Positions 1 to 9,415 of a stretch of DNA of 40,058 nucleotides are shown piece after piece. Positions within the stretch are counted from its first letter, which is position 1; every line of letters starts with the position of its first letter. The position numbers were made by a program, and so were the translations under genes. Source of the DNA: Flavobacteriales bacterium (lineage in GTDB: Bacteria; Bacteroidota; Bacteroidia; CAIKAF01). The DNA lies in NCBI GenBank assembly GCA_026418175.1, contig JAOABX010000023.1:1-40058 (forward strand), written 5' to 3'. Under the pieces are notes generated by a model. That model saw only the letters and a program-made list of their open reading frames with translations. It ran no database searches and was not told the origin of the DNA.

Positions 1-1170
1 CCGGTTGTACAGCTACTGCAACAACTTCTGCAACTATTAATCCTTTACCTACGCCAACTGCCGGAAATAATGGACCTGTTTGTCAGGGAACTACCTTGAA
101 CCTTACAGCTTCGGGTGGCACCAGCTACAGCTGGACAGGACCAAACGGATTTACTAATACTACTCAAAATCCATCTATTACCAATGCATCGGTAGCCGCA
201 TCAGGTGTTTATACTGTTACCGTTACATCTGCTGCCGGTTGTACAGCTACTGCAACAACTTCTGCAACTATTAATCCTTTACCTACGCCAACTGCCGGAA
301 ACAGTGGCCCTGTTTGTCAGGGAACTACCTTGTACCTTACAGCTTCGGGTGGCACCAGTTACAGCTGGACAGGGCCAAACGGATTTACTAATGCTTCTCA
401 AAATCCATCTATTACCAATGCATCGGTAGCCGCATCAGGTGTTTATACTGTTACCGTTACTTCTGCTGCCGGTTGTACAGCTACTGCAACAACTTCTGCA
501 ACTATTAATCCTTTACCTACGCCAACTGCCGGAAATAATGGACCTATATGTACTGGAGCAACCTTAAATTTGAATGCTACGGGTGGCAATGGATACGATT
601 GGACAGGACCTAACGGGTTTACAAGTAACATTCAAAACCCATCCATAAGCAATGTTCCGTTGTTAGCTTCTGGAATTTATACTGTTACCGTTACGTCAGC
701 AGCCGGTTGTACAGCCACAGCAACTACAAATGTTACTATTCATCCTTTGCCAATAGCTATTGCAAACAACGACGGCCCTGTTTGTGAAGGTAATACTTTC
801 AATATTACTGCCGGAGGAGGTGTATCATACTCCTGGACGGGACCAGCAAGTTATACTTCAACACAGCAAAATAATTCCATAAACAATGCTCAACCAAATC
901 AAGGAGGAACATATATTGTGATTGTTACTGATAATAATGGTTGCAGTAATACTGCATCTACTACAGTTGTTGTCCATGCATTACCTATAGCAACTGCCAG
1001 TGCGGGTGGTCCGGCTTGTGAAGGGCTGAATATTTCACTATCTGCAAGCGGAGGAACGAACTATCAATGGACAGGCCCCAATGCATTTAGCTCAACAAGT
1101 CAAAGCCCAGTTATTTCGGGGGCCACTACATCAAACAATGGCACATATACTGTAACTGTTACTGATGCCA
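1..1170 (+). repeat. Tandem 234-bp (78-residue) coding repeats
   Basis: Five units can be phased on the Gly-Cys pair: boundaries fall at 1, 235, 469, 703 and 937, each exactly 234 bp apart. Units 1 and 2 differ at only about nine positions by eye, and the first 76 or so bases of unit 3 match unit 1. Units 4 and 5 are progressively diverged but keep the spacing. This is the signature of recent in-frame duplication of a beta-sandwich module within the surface protein gene. Confidence 0.93.
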
Positions 1171-1997
1171 ATGGTTGTTCATCTACTGCATCTACTACCA
1201 TTACGGTTTATGCCATACCAATCGCCAGCTTTACTGCTGCAAATCTTTCTGGATGTTCACCGGTTTGTACAGATTTTACTGATTTAAGTAGTGTCAATGG
1301 CTCAACGATCACTAACTGGAGCTGGTCATCGAATGGTACTAACTTCAGTAATCAGCAAAATCCGACACAATGTTTCACAAATACCGGATTATATGATATT
1401 AGCTTAACTGTAACAAGTGCCCAAGGCTGCTCTGCAACTATTGTTTTGAATGATTTTATTCAGGTATTTCCAAATCCAGTTGCAGACTTCTTTATCAATC
1501 CGGATTTAATTCCATCTGGTAACCCAGTAGCTCAATTCATCAATGCTAGTTCTGGTAATATTACATCTTGGAATTGGGATTTTGGTGATGGCAATACATC
1601 TACATTAGAAAATCCCAATCATAATTATAGTGATACCGGGGTATATTGTGTAACATTAACTGTAATTACAGCTAATGGATGTCAGGCAAATGCACAAAAC
1701 TGTTTGTACGTTTATCCAGAATTTGTTATATATATTCCAAACACCTTTACACCTAATGACGATAAAATAAATGATTTCTTTTCAGTAGAAGGACAGGGCA
1801 TAAAATCCATTCAAATGTTTATTTACAATCGTTGGGGAGAACCTATTTATTCTACTGATAATTTACAAGGTTGGCCAGGATTTATCAGAAATACATCAGA
1901 AATTGCAAAGCAGGATGTATATGTTTATAAAATCTATGTAACAGATATTTTAGACGGCAAACATGAATATCATGGCCATGTTAACTTACTCCGATAA
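1..1997 (+). CDS. T9SS type B sorted repeat surface protein (5' end outside window)
   Basis: The reading frame is open from the first base of the window, so the true start and signal peptide lie upstream. What remains (about 665 residues) is a row of 78-residue Ig/PKD-like units, each with a Gly-Pro-x-Cys segment, an aromatic SWTGP-type strand and a YTVTVT strand followed by a Gly-Cys pair. After about nt 1220 two PKD-like domains follow; the second has the WDFGDG motif near nt 1575. The last 90 or so residues are a gliding-motility-associated C-terminal domain (type B sorting signal): IPNTFTPNDDKINDFF, then YNRWG, then a YVYKI strand and a basic end. Proteins with this tail are exported by the type IX secretion system and attached to or released from the cell surface; many are adhesins or motility factors. 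Adhesion is inferred from the repeats, not shown. A second protein of the same build follows about 100 bp downstream. Confidence 0.93.
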   Translation, partial: GCTATATTSATINPLPTPTAGNNGPVCQGTTLNLTASGGTSYSWTGPNGFTNTTQNPSITNASVAASGVYTVTVTSAAGCTATATTSATINPLPTPTAGNSGPVCQGTTLYLTASGGTSYSWTGPNGFTNASQNPSITNASVAASGVYTVTVTSAAGCTATATTSATINPLPTPTAGNNGPICTGATLNLNATGGNGYDWTGPNGFTSNIQNPSISNVPLLASGIYTVTVTSAAGCTATATTNVTIHPLPIAIANNDGPVCEGNTFNITAGGGVSYSWTGPASYTSTQQNNSINNAQPNQGGTYIVIVTDNNGCSNTASTTVVVHALPIATASAGGPACEGLNISLSASGGTNYQWTGPNAFSSTSQSPVISGATTSNNGTYTVTVTDANGCSSTASTTITVYAIPIASFTAANLSGCSPVCTDFTDLSSVNGSTITNWSWSSNGTNFSNQQNPTQCFTNTGLYDISLTVTSAQGCSATIVLNDFIQVFPNPVADFFINPDLIPSGNPVAQFINASSGNITSWNWDFGDGNTSTLENPNHNYSDTGVYCVTLTVITANGCQANAQNCLYVYPEFVIYIPNTFTPNDDKINDFFSVEGQGIKSIQMFIYNRWGEPIYSTDNLQGWPGFIRNTSEIAKQDVYVYKIYVTDILDGKHEYHGHVNLLR

Positions 1998-2000
1998 TTA

Positions 2001-2048
2001 TTAGCTTCTTTCCTAATATCAAAAAATGATAACTGGGAAAGAAGCTAA
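2001..2048 (+). terminator. Perfect 13-bp inverted repeat between the two surface protein genes
   Basis: TTAGCTTCTTTCC at 2001-2013 pairs perfectly with GGAAAGAAGCTAA at 2036-2048 across a 22-nt loop. It begins three bases after the stop codon of the first surface protein. The bases after the right arm are A-rich, then mixed, with no T-run, so it is not a classic intrinsic terminator; it may act as a transcript-end or 3'-stabilising hairpin. Confidence 0.6.
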
Positions 2049-2096
2049 AAATTTGGCTAATTTTCCCATTTGTCATATATTTAATCAAAAATGTAG

Positions 2097-5000
2097 ATGG
2101 TTCATGTATTAAAAATAAGCCTCTTTATATTCTTATTGCATTTAGGAATGGCATCTTTTTCACAAAAGTCATCCGTAATGGAAATATATCAATCTGACTT
2201 TGTGTCTTATGGTAATTTTTCAGAATTGGGACTATTGATGGATGCTTTACCCTATTTTGAAGCGAAGGATGAAATACCACCATGTACTAATTGCATGGAA
2301 GTAATATCAAAACGTACCAGATTTGAAAAACACTATATAGACCCATCCGATCCTGGAAAATTTATCATCCAAAAATCATACGGACCAGTTCATTACTTAA
2401 AAAATGGAAACTGGGAACCGTTCAATTTTAAAATAACACCCAAAAATCAATACATATTAGAAACAGTTTCTTCTGATGAACCTATGGGAATTGATTTTCA
2501 GAAAAACCAATCATATATGAAGCTTTACCAGGGGAATGTAGGATTTAATAATTGGAAATTAATCGTTATAGATGCTCAAAATCAAATGGAAAAAATTGAG
2601 TTATCCGCAAATTGGGAAAAAGGCACCTCTGGAAAAGATGGTATTTATGTAAAACAGATCTTCCCTGGTATTGATGCAGAAATTACATTCAGAAACGGTG
2701 CAATTAAAACAAATTTTTTCATACAATCATTTGAATTTCCTGGATATGATGAATTGATATTTACAGATCATTTTACATTGAATGGAGCTGAAAATGTATT
2801 ATTAAAAGAAAATTCATCGATAGTAGAAGTATTATCAAACAATCATGAATCATTGTTATTGATTGAACCTGCATTTGGATATGTAAAATCAAACCCCAAA
2901 TACACAACTATAGACTTTAATTATCAAACTTCAAAGAATCAGTTGAAACTGGTAATACCTGCAAAGTGGATAACTGATAATATTCATCAATTGCCTCTTG
3001 TCATTGACCCATTGGTTACAAGTTCAAATTTTTTGGCACAAGCTTCCATCAATGGCTCTGGATACAATGCTACCTGCTTTAATGGGTTTTGCTCATATTT
3101 TTTAACAGTACCAACACCAGCTAATGCAGTACTTACAGATGTTCAGTGGTCATTTAACTATACTGCTACAGGCACTTGTTGGCTAAGTGATGGAGCTGTA
3201 AGTTTTTTCAGAGGAACGTGTAGAAGCCCTGGGAATACTAATTTTTTTTGGTTTTGTAACCTAAATTCGGGTGGCACTTGCAATGGAAGTAATATTTCCA
3301 TTTTTAATGATATTCAAACTTGCTTGCCTGCCCCATCGTGTGCACCTCAGAACGTTACTTTCGAAATGAGATTTCATCGCTGTTGGAGTGCAGGTGGCGG
3401 ATGCAGCAATTCTTGCATTGGAGCAGCATCAAATTGGACAATGACATTAACTGGAAGAACTCTTGAATTCAGCAATGCTTCAAATCCCATTTCAGTAAGT
3501 GCAACAACAATATGTCAAGGACAATCTATCAATGCATCAACATCTGGTAGTTTTGGAGTTCCAGGTTATACATATAATTGGAGTTTAAGTCCTACAGGAA
3601 CACCTTCATTAGGAAATACTGCTTCCGTTAATATTCCGTTTCCAAATGCAGGCACCTTCACGCTGTATGGTTTTGTGACTGATGCCTGCGGCAATCAGGT
3701 AACTTCTACAAGGACAATTACTGTAAATCCCAGTCCAACACCAAGCATTACAGGCAGCACATCTTTATGTCAAGGACAATCTACCACCTTAACCGCAAGT
3801 GGAGGTAATACATATTCGTGGAACACAGGTTCTACATCAGCAACAATTACAATAAATCCACCAACAACAACCAATTACACCGTAACTGTAACTGGAACTG
3901 GAGGATGCACTGCTACCCTATCCCAAACTGTACTTGTAAACCCAATACCTTCTCCTGTTATTAGCGGAACAACAAGCATCTGCAATGGCCAATCTACCAC
4001 ACTTACTGCTAGCGGTGGTTCATCGTATGCCTGGAATACAGGGGCAACTACTGCTGCTATTACTGTTAGCCCTACTTCTAATACTACTTATACTGTTACG
4101 GTTACCGGAGCTGGGGGTTGTTCTGCTACACTTTCTCAAACTGTTACAGTAAATTCTGTACCTACCCCTGTAATTAGCGGTACAACTAATATTTGCAATG
4201 GCCAGTCTACAACGATTACTGCTAGCGGTGGTTCATCGTATGCCTGGAACACAGGGGCAACTACTGCTTCTATTACTGTTAGTCCCGCTTCTAATACTAC
4301 TTATACTGTTACGGTTACCGGTGTTGGAGGGTGTTCTTCAATCAATTCAGTAAATGTTACAGTAAATCCATCTCCTAATTTTTCAATTCAAAACAATTCG
4401 GGAACAACCATAATCTCATGCAATACAGCATCTATTAATGTAACTGCTTTAGGAGCATTTAATTATATTTGGAGTAATGGATTAGGAAATAACCCTAACG
4501 TTTCTATCACTAATCCTGGTACATATACTGTTACAGCAACCGATGCCAATGGATGCAGTAGCACGCAGACGATAACCATTACGGAAGATACTTCAACTCC
4601 ACTTGTAAATGTTATAAATAATACCGGAACTTACACACTTGACTGTTCCAATACGTCTGTTTCAATTACAGCATTTGGAGGAATCAATTATTTATGGAAT
4701 GGTGGAAGCAATCCAAATTCTGCTACAAATCAGTTTTCTAATGCAGGTACTTATGAGGTAGTCGTTACTGGCTCAAATGGTTGTACTTCCACTGCAAGTA
4801 TTACAATTACAGAAGATTTTACTCCACCTATTGTATCCATTATAAACAATACTGGTTCAAACGAACTTTCATGTGTAATATCCAGTATTTCTCTTACGGC
4901 AACAGGAGGTGGCTCCTATTTATGGAGTAACGGATTAGGAACAAATTCATCTGTAATCATAACAAATCCTGGAATATATACTGTAACCGTAACAGGAACT

Positions 5001-5831
5001 AACGGTTGTACTTCAAGCGCTTCTGAAACAATTTTGCAAAACTTGAATTTACCACAGGTAGCATTCAGTGCATCAACACAAGTTGGATGCCCCATTACTT
5101 GTATTGATTTTACAGACCAATCCACATCTGCAGGTTCAAGTATTGTATCATGGAAATGGAGTTATAATGGAATAGAATTCTCAACCAATCAAAATCCAAA
5201 TTTCTGTTTTACAGAAGTAGGGAATCACACTATTTCTTTAACAGTTACCAATTCGGCTGGTTGTTCATCCACCCAATCATTACCTAATTATATTTCTATA
5301 TTGCCCCCTCCAATTGCAAGTTTTCAATTAAGCAATACATTAGTTCCAATTTCAAATCCAACTCCTAATATTATTAATTTATCAAGCGGAGCCAATACTT
5401 ACAACTGGAATTTTGGGGATGGCACCTTTAGTTCACTTCAAAACCCAATTCACACCTATGCTGATACCGGTAACTATTGCATTACCCTTTCAGTTAGTTC
5501 AGCACTAGGATGCAGTGATGAAACCAGCGGTTGCTTGTATGTTTATCCCAATTTCCAATTCTTTATCCCCAATTCATTTACTCCCAATGGAGATAAGATT
5601 AATGATATATTTATTTATTCTGGGGTGGGATATCAACCAATTAGTTTTGAAATATTTGATCGTTGGGGTAATGTTGTATATTCAATTCAAGATGTAATAT
5701 TAGGTTGGGATGGAAATCATATAGTTACAGGAAAGCCTCTACCAACTGGCACATATGTATATAAAATTGTAGTTGAAGATTATGCCAAGAAAGAATATGA
5801 ATTTATGGGTGCAGTAAATCTAATTAGGTAA
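2097..5831 (+). CDS. Large T9SS type B sorted surface protein with Ig-like and PKD repeats
   Basis: 1244 residues with a signal peptide (about residues 1-22, ending near SFSQ). Residues 30-300 form a domain I do not recognise beyond its occurrence in large secreted Bacteroidota proteins. Residues about 320-455 form a cysteine-rich module with some 11 cysteines. Three 71-residue Ig-like units (nt 3741, 3954, 4167) follow, each with a Cys-x-Gly-Gln-Ser-Thr start and a TASGG-x-x-Y-x-W-N-T-G core, then roughly 76-residue units, then PKD-like domains (NFGDG near nt 5412). The tail has IPNSFTPNGDKINDIF, FDRWGN and YVYKI motifs, the type B T9SS sorting domain. The likely role is a cell-surface or secreted adhesin-like protein. 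The ATG at 2097 is chosen because it gives a complete signal peptide. Whether it shares a transcript with the preceding gene is unclear because a hairpin lies between them. Confidence 0.93.
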   Translation: MVHVLKISLFIFLLHLGMASFSQKSSVMEIYQSDFVSYGNFSELGLLMDALPYFEAKDEIPPCTNCMEVISKRTRFEKHYIDPSDPGKFIIQKSYGPVHYLKNGNWEPFNFKITPKNQYILETVSSDEPMGIDFQKNQSYMKLYQGNVGFNNWKLIVIDAQNQMEKIELSANWEKGTSGKDGIYVKQIFPGIDAEITFRNGAIKTNFFIQSFEFPGYDELIFTDHFTLNGAENVLLKENSSIVEVLSNNHESLLLIEPAFGYVKSNPKYTTIDFNYQTSKNQLKLVIPAKWITDNIHQLPLVIDPLVTSSNFLAQASINGSGYNATCFNGFCSYFLTVPTPANAVLTDVQWSFNYTATGTCWLSDGAVSFFRGTCRSPGNTNFFWFCNLNSGGTCNGSNISIFNDIQTCLPAPSCAPQNVTFEMRFHRCWSAGGGCSNSCIGAASNWTMTLTGRTLEFSNASNPISVSATTICQGQSINASTSGSFGVPGYTYNWSLSPTGTPSLGNTASVNIPFPNAGTFTLYGFVTDACGNQVTSTRTITVNPSPTPSITGSTSLCQGQSTTLTASGGNTYSWNTGSTSATITINPPTTTNYTVTVTGTGGCTATLSQTVLVNPIPSPVISGTTSICNGQSTTLTASGGSSYAWNTGATTAAITVSPTSNTTYTVTVTGAGGCSATLSQTVTVNSVPTPVISGTTNICNGQSTTITASGGSSYAWNTGATTASITVSPASNTTYTVTVTGVGGCSSINSVNVTVNPSPNFSIQNNSGTTIISCNTASINVTALGAFNYIWSNGLGNNPNVSITNPGTYTVTATDANGCSSTQTITITEDTSTPLVNVINNTGTYTLDCSNTSVSITAFGGINYLWNGGSNPNSATNQFSNAGTYEVVVTGSNGCTSTASITITEDFTPPIVSIINNTGSNELSCVISSISLTATGGGSYLWSNGLGTNSSVIITNPGIYTVTVTGTNGCTSSASETILQNLNLPQVAFSASTQVGCPITCIDFTDQSTSAGSSIVSWKWSYNGIEFSTNQNPNFCFTEVGNHTISLTVTNSAGCSSTQSLPNYISILPPPIASFQLSNTLVPISNPTPNIINLSSGANTYNWNFGDGTFSSLQNPIHTYADTGNYCITLSVSSALGCSDETSGCLYVYPNFQFFIPNSFTPNGDKINDIFIYSGVGYQPISFEIFDRWGNVVYSIQDVILGWDGNHIVTGKPLPTGTYVYKIVVEDYAKKEYEFMGAVNLIR
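3741..4379 (+). repeat. Three 213-bp (71-residue) Ig-like coding repeats
   Basis: Units start at 3741, 3954 and 4167, exactly 213 bp apart. The second and third share long identical runs, for example across the SSYAWNTGATTA segment, while the first is more diverged. Beyond 4379 a related unit of about 228 bp takes over, judged from the valine codons at 4605 and 4833. Confidence 0.88.
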
Positions 5832-5874
5832 TTATATCTTTGATTTTTGAGATTTGATTTTATTATAATTTAAA

Positions 5875-6432
5875 TTACTCTTTCCACTTGATATTACAAC
5901 CTATACTGGGAATTTGCTTTTCTGGTATTGGCTTTCCGGATAATAAACAATCGAGTACATTTCGAAGATCTCTTCCAGTTACAGGTTTATCGTTTTTCGG
6001 ACGGGAGTCGTCCATCTGTCCGCGATATACACACTTATCCTCTGCATCAAACACACTAAAATCTGGGGTACATGCAGCATGATAAGCTCTGGCTACATCC
6101 TGCGTCTCATCATATAAATATGCAAATGGAAATTTCAATTCCTCGGCCAGCAATTTCATTTTTTCTGGTGAGTCATCCGGATATTTTATTACATCATTAC
6201 TGCTTATTGCAACAAATCCGATGCCTTGAGGTAAATATTCGTTTGCAATTTTAATTAACTCATCCCGTACATGCACTACATATGGACAATGATTGCATAT
6301 AAACATCACTACAGTACCTTTTTCCCCACGTATATCTTTAAAAGAAAGGTATTTCCCTGAAATAGTATCCAACAAATAAAAATCAGGAGCTATAAAACCT
6401 AACGGTATTTGCAATGTCTCAGTTGCTGCCAT
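5875..6432 (-). CDS. Thioredoxin-fold AhpC/TSA-like protein
   Basis: 185 residues of the thioredoxin/peroxiredoxin-like family. A CNHCPYV motif follows an FICNHCP strand, at the place where thioredoxins carry CxxC. Other family signs are the early FxLxD segment, GxGFVAISSND, and a C-terminal section with GQMDDSRP. Family members are presumed thiol-disulfide oxidoreductases or peroxiredoxin-like proteins; the physiological substrate is unknown. There is no signal peptide, so it is probably cytoplasmic. It stands alone, convergent with the surface protein gene and divergent from the endonuclease-family gene. Confidence 0.87.
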   Translation of the reverse strand: MAATETLQIPLGFIAPDFYLLDTISGKYLSFKDIRGEKGTVVMFICNHCPYVVHVRDELIKIANEYLPQGIGFVAISSNDVIKYPDDSPEKMKLLAEELKFPFAYLYDETQDVARAYHAACTPDFSVFDAEDKCVYRGQMDDSRPKNDKPVTGRDLRNVLDCLLSGKPIPEKQIPSIGCNIKWKE

Positions 6433-6518
6433 ATATTTGAATTATTAACTACAAAAATCGTAAAAAAGCCAAAATTCCAATGATTCATCAATACTCACAA
6501 ATCAAAAAAATAAAATAT

Positions 6519-6526
6519 TACTTTCG
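6519..6526 (+). promoter_or_regulatory. Possible -7 element (TACTTTCG) for the endonuclease-family gene
   Basis: TACTTTCG lies 12 bases before the ATG at 6539 and matches the Bacteroidota -7 consensus TAnnTTTG at seven of eight positions. No convincing -33 TTTG is seen at the expected distance. Confidence 0.35.
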
Positions 6527-6538
6527 CTATCATTAAAT

Positions 6539-7642
6539 ATGGTAGTGCTAAAAAACCTTGGCTTTTTTCGTTGGGTATGGCTGATCATTCATACCGTATT
6601 TTCAATATTGCTGATTGGTTCCATGATTAGTCCCATTTTCAAGCCATTTGAATATTGGTATATTGCTTTTTTAGGAATAAATCATGTTTTACTACTTTTT
6701 ATTAACTTGTTTTTTACTTTAAGCTGGCTCTTACTTCGCCCCTTACTAGCAATTCCATTTATAATTGTGATACTTAGTGGTGTTTCGCTTCACCAAAGAA
6801 GCTTTCCACTGCATTTTAAAAATGAAAAACCTGGCAAGGATGCTATAAAAATTATGAGCTGGAATGTTCAATTATTTAAGTTATATAATTGGACACATAA
6901 TAAACAACTTCGAGATGAAATGATTGAATTTATTTCAAATGAAAATCCTGATATACTTTGCTTACAAGAATATTTTCAGGCTTCAGGAGATTATTTTGAA
7001 ACTACCAAAATTTTAAAAAATAAACTCGATGCAAAAAACATTCATTTTTCTAAAGGAGTTAGCAACAATGTAGGACATGAGTTCGGCATTGCAACATTTT
7101 CCCGATTCCCTATCATCAATACAGGCTCTATTTTTTTTAACGAAGAGAAAAATAAAACCAACCTGGCACAATATACTGATATATTGTGGAATAATGACAC
7201 CATTAGAATTTACAACATCCATCTAGCATCCAATCATTTAAATACCCAAGAAGTGGATGAAATTATGGAAGCTAATAACAAATCATGGATAATTACTCGT
7301 AAATGGATAAGTAAATTACGAAATGGGTATAAACATCGGCAAAATCAGATAATAAAAGTAAGAAAACATATGGATCAATCACCACATCCAGTCCTTGTAT
7401 GTGGAGATATGAATGATGTACCTGTATCATATACATATAAAATAATTTCAAATGGACTAACAGATGCATTTGTTAATTCTGGAAACGGTCTTGGAGCAAC
7501 TTACAACGGTAGGCTCCCTTATCTTCGAATTGATTATATATTTCACGATAATTCAATTCGTTCTACATCATTTGATGTAATTTATAAACCATTTACCGAT
7601 CATTTTCCAATACGTTGTTGGATTGAACAACTAAATCAGTAA
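6539..7642 (+). CDS. Membrane-anchored endonuclease/exonuclease/phosphatase family protein
   Basis: 367 residues. The first 85 or so hold two to three hydrophobic helices, then a soluble domain begins with IKIMSWNVQLF. Family metal and catalytic motifs are visible: the Asn in SWNVQ, Glu in CLQEYF, CGDMNDVP (Asp-x-Asn), RIDYIF and a final TDHFPI with the catalytic His. The family covers Mg-dependent phosphodiesterases, from nucleases to sphingomyelinase-like enzymes, so the substrate cannot be assigned. The helices precede the catalytic domain. A plus-strand run of genes continues with the aminotransferase 32 bp downstream. Confidence 0.9.
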   Translation: MVVLKNLGFFRWVWLIIHTVFSILLIGSMISPIFKPFEYWYIAFLGINHVLLLFINLFFTLSWLLLRPLLAIPFIIVILSGVSLHQRSFPLHFKNEKPGKDAIKIMSWNVQLFKLYNWTHNKQLRDEMIEFISNENPDILCLQEYFQASGDYFETTKILKNKLDAKNIHFSKGVSNNVGHEFGIATFSRFPIINTGSIFFNEEKNKTNLAQYTDILWNNDTIRIYNIHLASNHLNTQEVDEIMEANNKSWIITRKWISKLRNGYKHRQNQIIKVRKHMDQSPHPVLVCGDMNDVPVSYTYKIISNGLTDAFVNSGNGLGATYNGRLPYLRIDYIFHDNSIRSTSFDVIYKPFTDHFPIRCWIEQLNQ

Positions 7643-7674
7643 CTTCGAATTAACAATCACCATCTAGCCAATTC

Positions 7675-8949
7675 ATGTACAATCGCAAAGAATTTCTATA
7701 CCGTTTGGGGTTGCTGGGTAGTTCTGTTAGTTTTACTAAACTGTTAGTAGCTGGAGCAACTTTTTCTGATCTGGAAGATCAAATAAAAATTTTACCCACA
7801 TCTGATGATTTTTGGGGATGGGTTCGCACTCAATACACCGTATCCTCTCAATTATTGAACCTGAACAATGGAGGTGTGTGCCCCCAACCTAAAGTTGTGC
7901 AGGATGCTTTGTTTAAATACACAGAAATGGCTAACGAAGCCCCCACATATTATTTATGGCGAATATTGGATGAGGGAAAAGAAGCAGTAAGACTTAAACT
8001 AGCCGAAATGCTAGGTGCTAATAAAGAAGAAGTAGCAATAAACCGAAATGCTACCGAAGCATTAGATACCATTATTCAGGGAATTTCGCTAAAAAAAGGC
8101 GATGAGGTAGTTTTATCAAAGTACGACTATCCTCGTATGATGAATGCTTGGAAGTGGAGAGAAAAACGAGATGGAATAATTTTAAAATGGGTAGATTTTA
8201 ATTTTCCAGAAAATGATCCTAAAATACTAATTGAAAAATACATCTCACTTTTCACCAACAAAACCAAGTTGGTTCATATATCACACATGATTAACTGGAC
8301 AGGTCAGGTAATTCCGGTAAAAGAAATAGCAGCCGAAGCCAGAAAAAAAGGAATTAAAGTTCTGGTTGATGCTGCACATACATATGCTCATTTTGATTTC
8401 AGGATTACAGATTGGGATATAGATTATTTAGGTACAAGCTTACACAAATGGTTATGTGCCCCTTTTGGAACAGGACTACTTTATGTGCGAAAAGACGAAA
8501 TTAAAAACATTCCAGCTTTTTTTACACAAGATCCATCCATGAGTGAAGATAACATTAGAAAATTTGAAGAACTGGGCACCCGAGCAACTACCGCTGAATT
8601 AGCCATTGCCAAGGCAATAGATTTTCATCATATAATTGGTGGAAAAAGAAAACAACGAAGACTCTACGAATTAAAACAATACTGGATTCAGGGAGTAAAA
8701 GATCATCCTCGAATAAAAATACTAACTCCGGAAAATGAAAAACTATCCGGTGCCATTGGATTTGTTAGTATAGAAGGCATGGATGCAGAAAAAATAGACT
8801 CCATTTTATTGAAAGAATATAAGATACATACCGTTGCAATAAAACATGAAAAATTGAATGGGGTGCGAATATCACCCAATGTTTATACAAACGAACACGA
8901 CCTTGACCGACTTATTACAGCTTTGCGTAATATTGCAGACCAAAAATAA
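7675..8949 (+). CDS. Aminotransferase class V-fold PLP-dependent protein
   Basis: 424 residues of PLP fold type I. VDAAHTYAHFD supplies the cofactor-binding Asp (about 232) and His (about 235), and SLHKWL supplies the Schiff-base lysine, about Lys258. The layout resembles the isopenicillin N epimerase/cysteine desulfurase-like group. The N-terminus, NRKEFLYRLGLLGS then a hydrophobic stretch, resembles a Tat-type leader but lacks the twin arginine (RK instead of RR), so it may be exported or only membrane-associated. Substrate is unknown. A thioesterase gene starts 6 bp downstream, suggesting co-transcription. Confidence 0.9.
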   Translation: MYNRKEFLYRLGLLGSSVSFTKLLVAGATFSDLEDQIKILPTSDDFWGWVRTQYTVSSQLLNLNNGGVCPQPKVVQDALFKYTEMANEAPTYYLWRILDEGKEAVRLKLAEMLGANKEEVAINRNATEALDTIIQGISLKKGDEVVLSKYDYPRMMNAWKWREKRDGIILKWVDFNFPENDPKILIEKYISLFTNKTKLVHISHMINWTGQVIPVKEIAAEARKKGIKVLVDAAHTYAHFDFRITDWDIDYLGTSLHKWLCAPFGTGLLYVRKDEIKNIPAFFTQDPSMSEDNIRKFEELGTRATTAELAIAKAIDFHHIIGGKRKQRRLYELKQYWIQGVKDHPRIKILTPENEKLSGAIGFVSIEGMDAEKIDSILLKEYKIHTVAIKHEKLNGVRISPNVYTNEHDLDRLITALRNIADQK

Positions 8950-8955
8950 AGCAGT

Positions 8956-9390
8956 ATGGAAGCAATGATTGATGTCTATAATAAAATCAACTTGTATGCT
9001 CAGGATAATGGCTTAGTTTTAACTGTAATTGAGCCCGGTCACATTACTTACTCCATGAAAATTTTAGAAAAACACCTTAGCTCTCCAAATACTTGTCATG
9101 GAGGTGTTATTGCAGGCATGATGGATTCAGTGATTGGTACGGCTGCCTTATCACTTGCCTTCACAGAAAACAACCTGGTTTCGACCGTAGAATTTAAAAT
9201 AAACTACTTTAAACCGGTTCATTTGCATGATGAACTTATTGGTACAGGAAAAGTAGATTATAAAGGCAAAAGCCTAATTATATCCAGTGGTGAAATACAT
9301 GATAAAATTACAGGCAAGCTGGTTGCCAAAGGAATTGGCACTTTTAATGTTTACCCTTTATCTAAAAAAGATTTTTCGAGTGTTATTTAA
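8956..9390 (+). CDS. PaaI-type hotdog thioesterase
   Basis: 144 residues. The NTCHGGVIAGMMDSVIG segment is the HGG helix motif of the PaaI/4-hydroxybenzoyl-CoA thioesterase group, followed by STVEFKINYFKPV, the central hotdog strand. Such enzymes hydrolyse acyl-CoA thioesters in the cytoplasm; the acyl group is not predictable. It follows the PLP enzyme by 6 bp, likely in one operon. A weak 5-bp hairpin (9392-9407) follows the stop. Confidence 0.88.
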   Translation: MEAMIDVYNKINLYAQDNGLVLTVIEPGHITYSMKILEKHLSSPNTCHGGVIAGMMDSVIGTAALSLAFTENNLVSTVEFKINYFKPVHLHDELIGTGKVDYKGKSLIISSGEIHDKITGKLVAKGIGTFNVYPLSKKDFSSVI

Positions 9391-9415
9391 AAGCCTACGA
9401 TAAGGCTGTGCAATT

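Noticed and set aside
1-1170. Direct repeats considered as a CRISPR array
   Set aside because: Period is 234 bp, in frame and coding for an Ig-like module, with no short palindromic repeats or unique spacers.
9392-9407. AGCCT/AGGCT hairpin after the PaaI thioesterase as terminator
   Set aside because: Only a 5-bp stem with no T-run immediately after; too weak to list.
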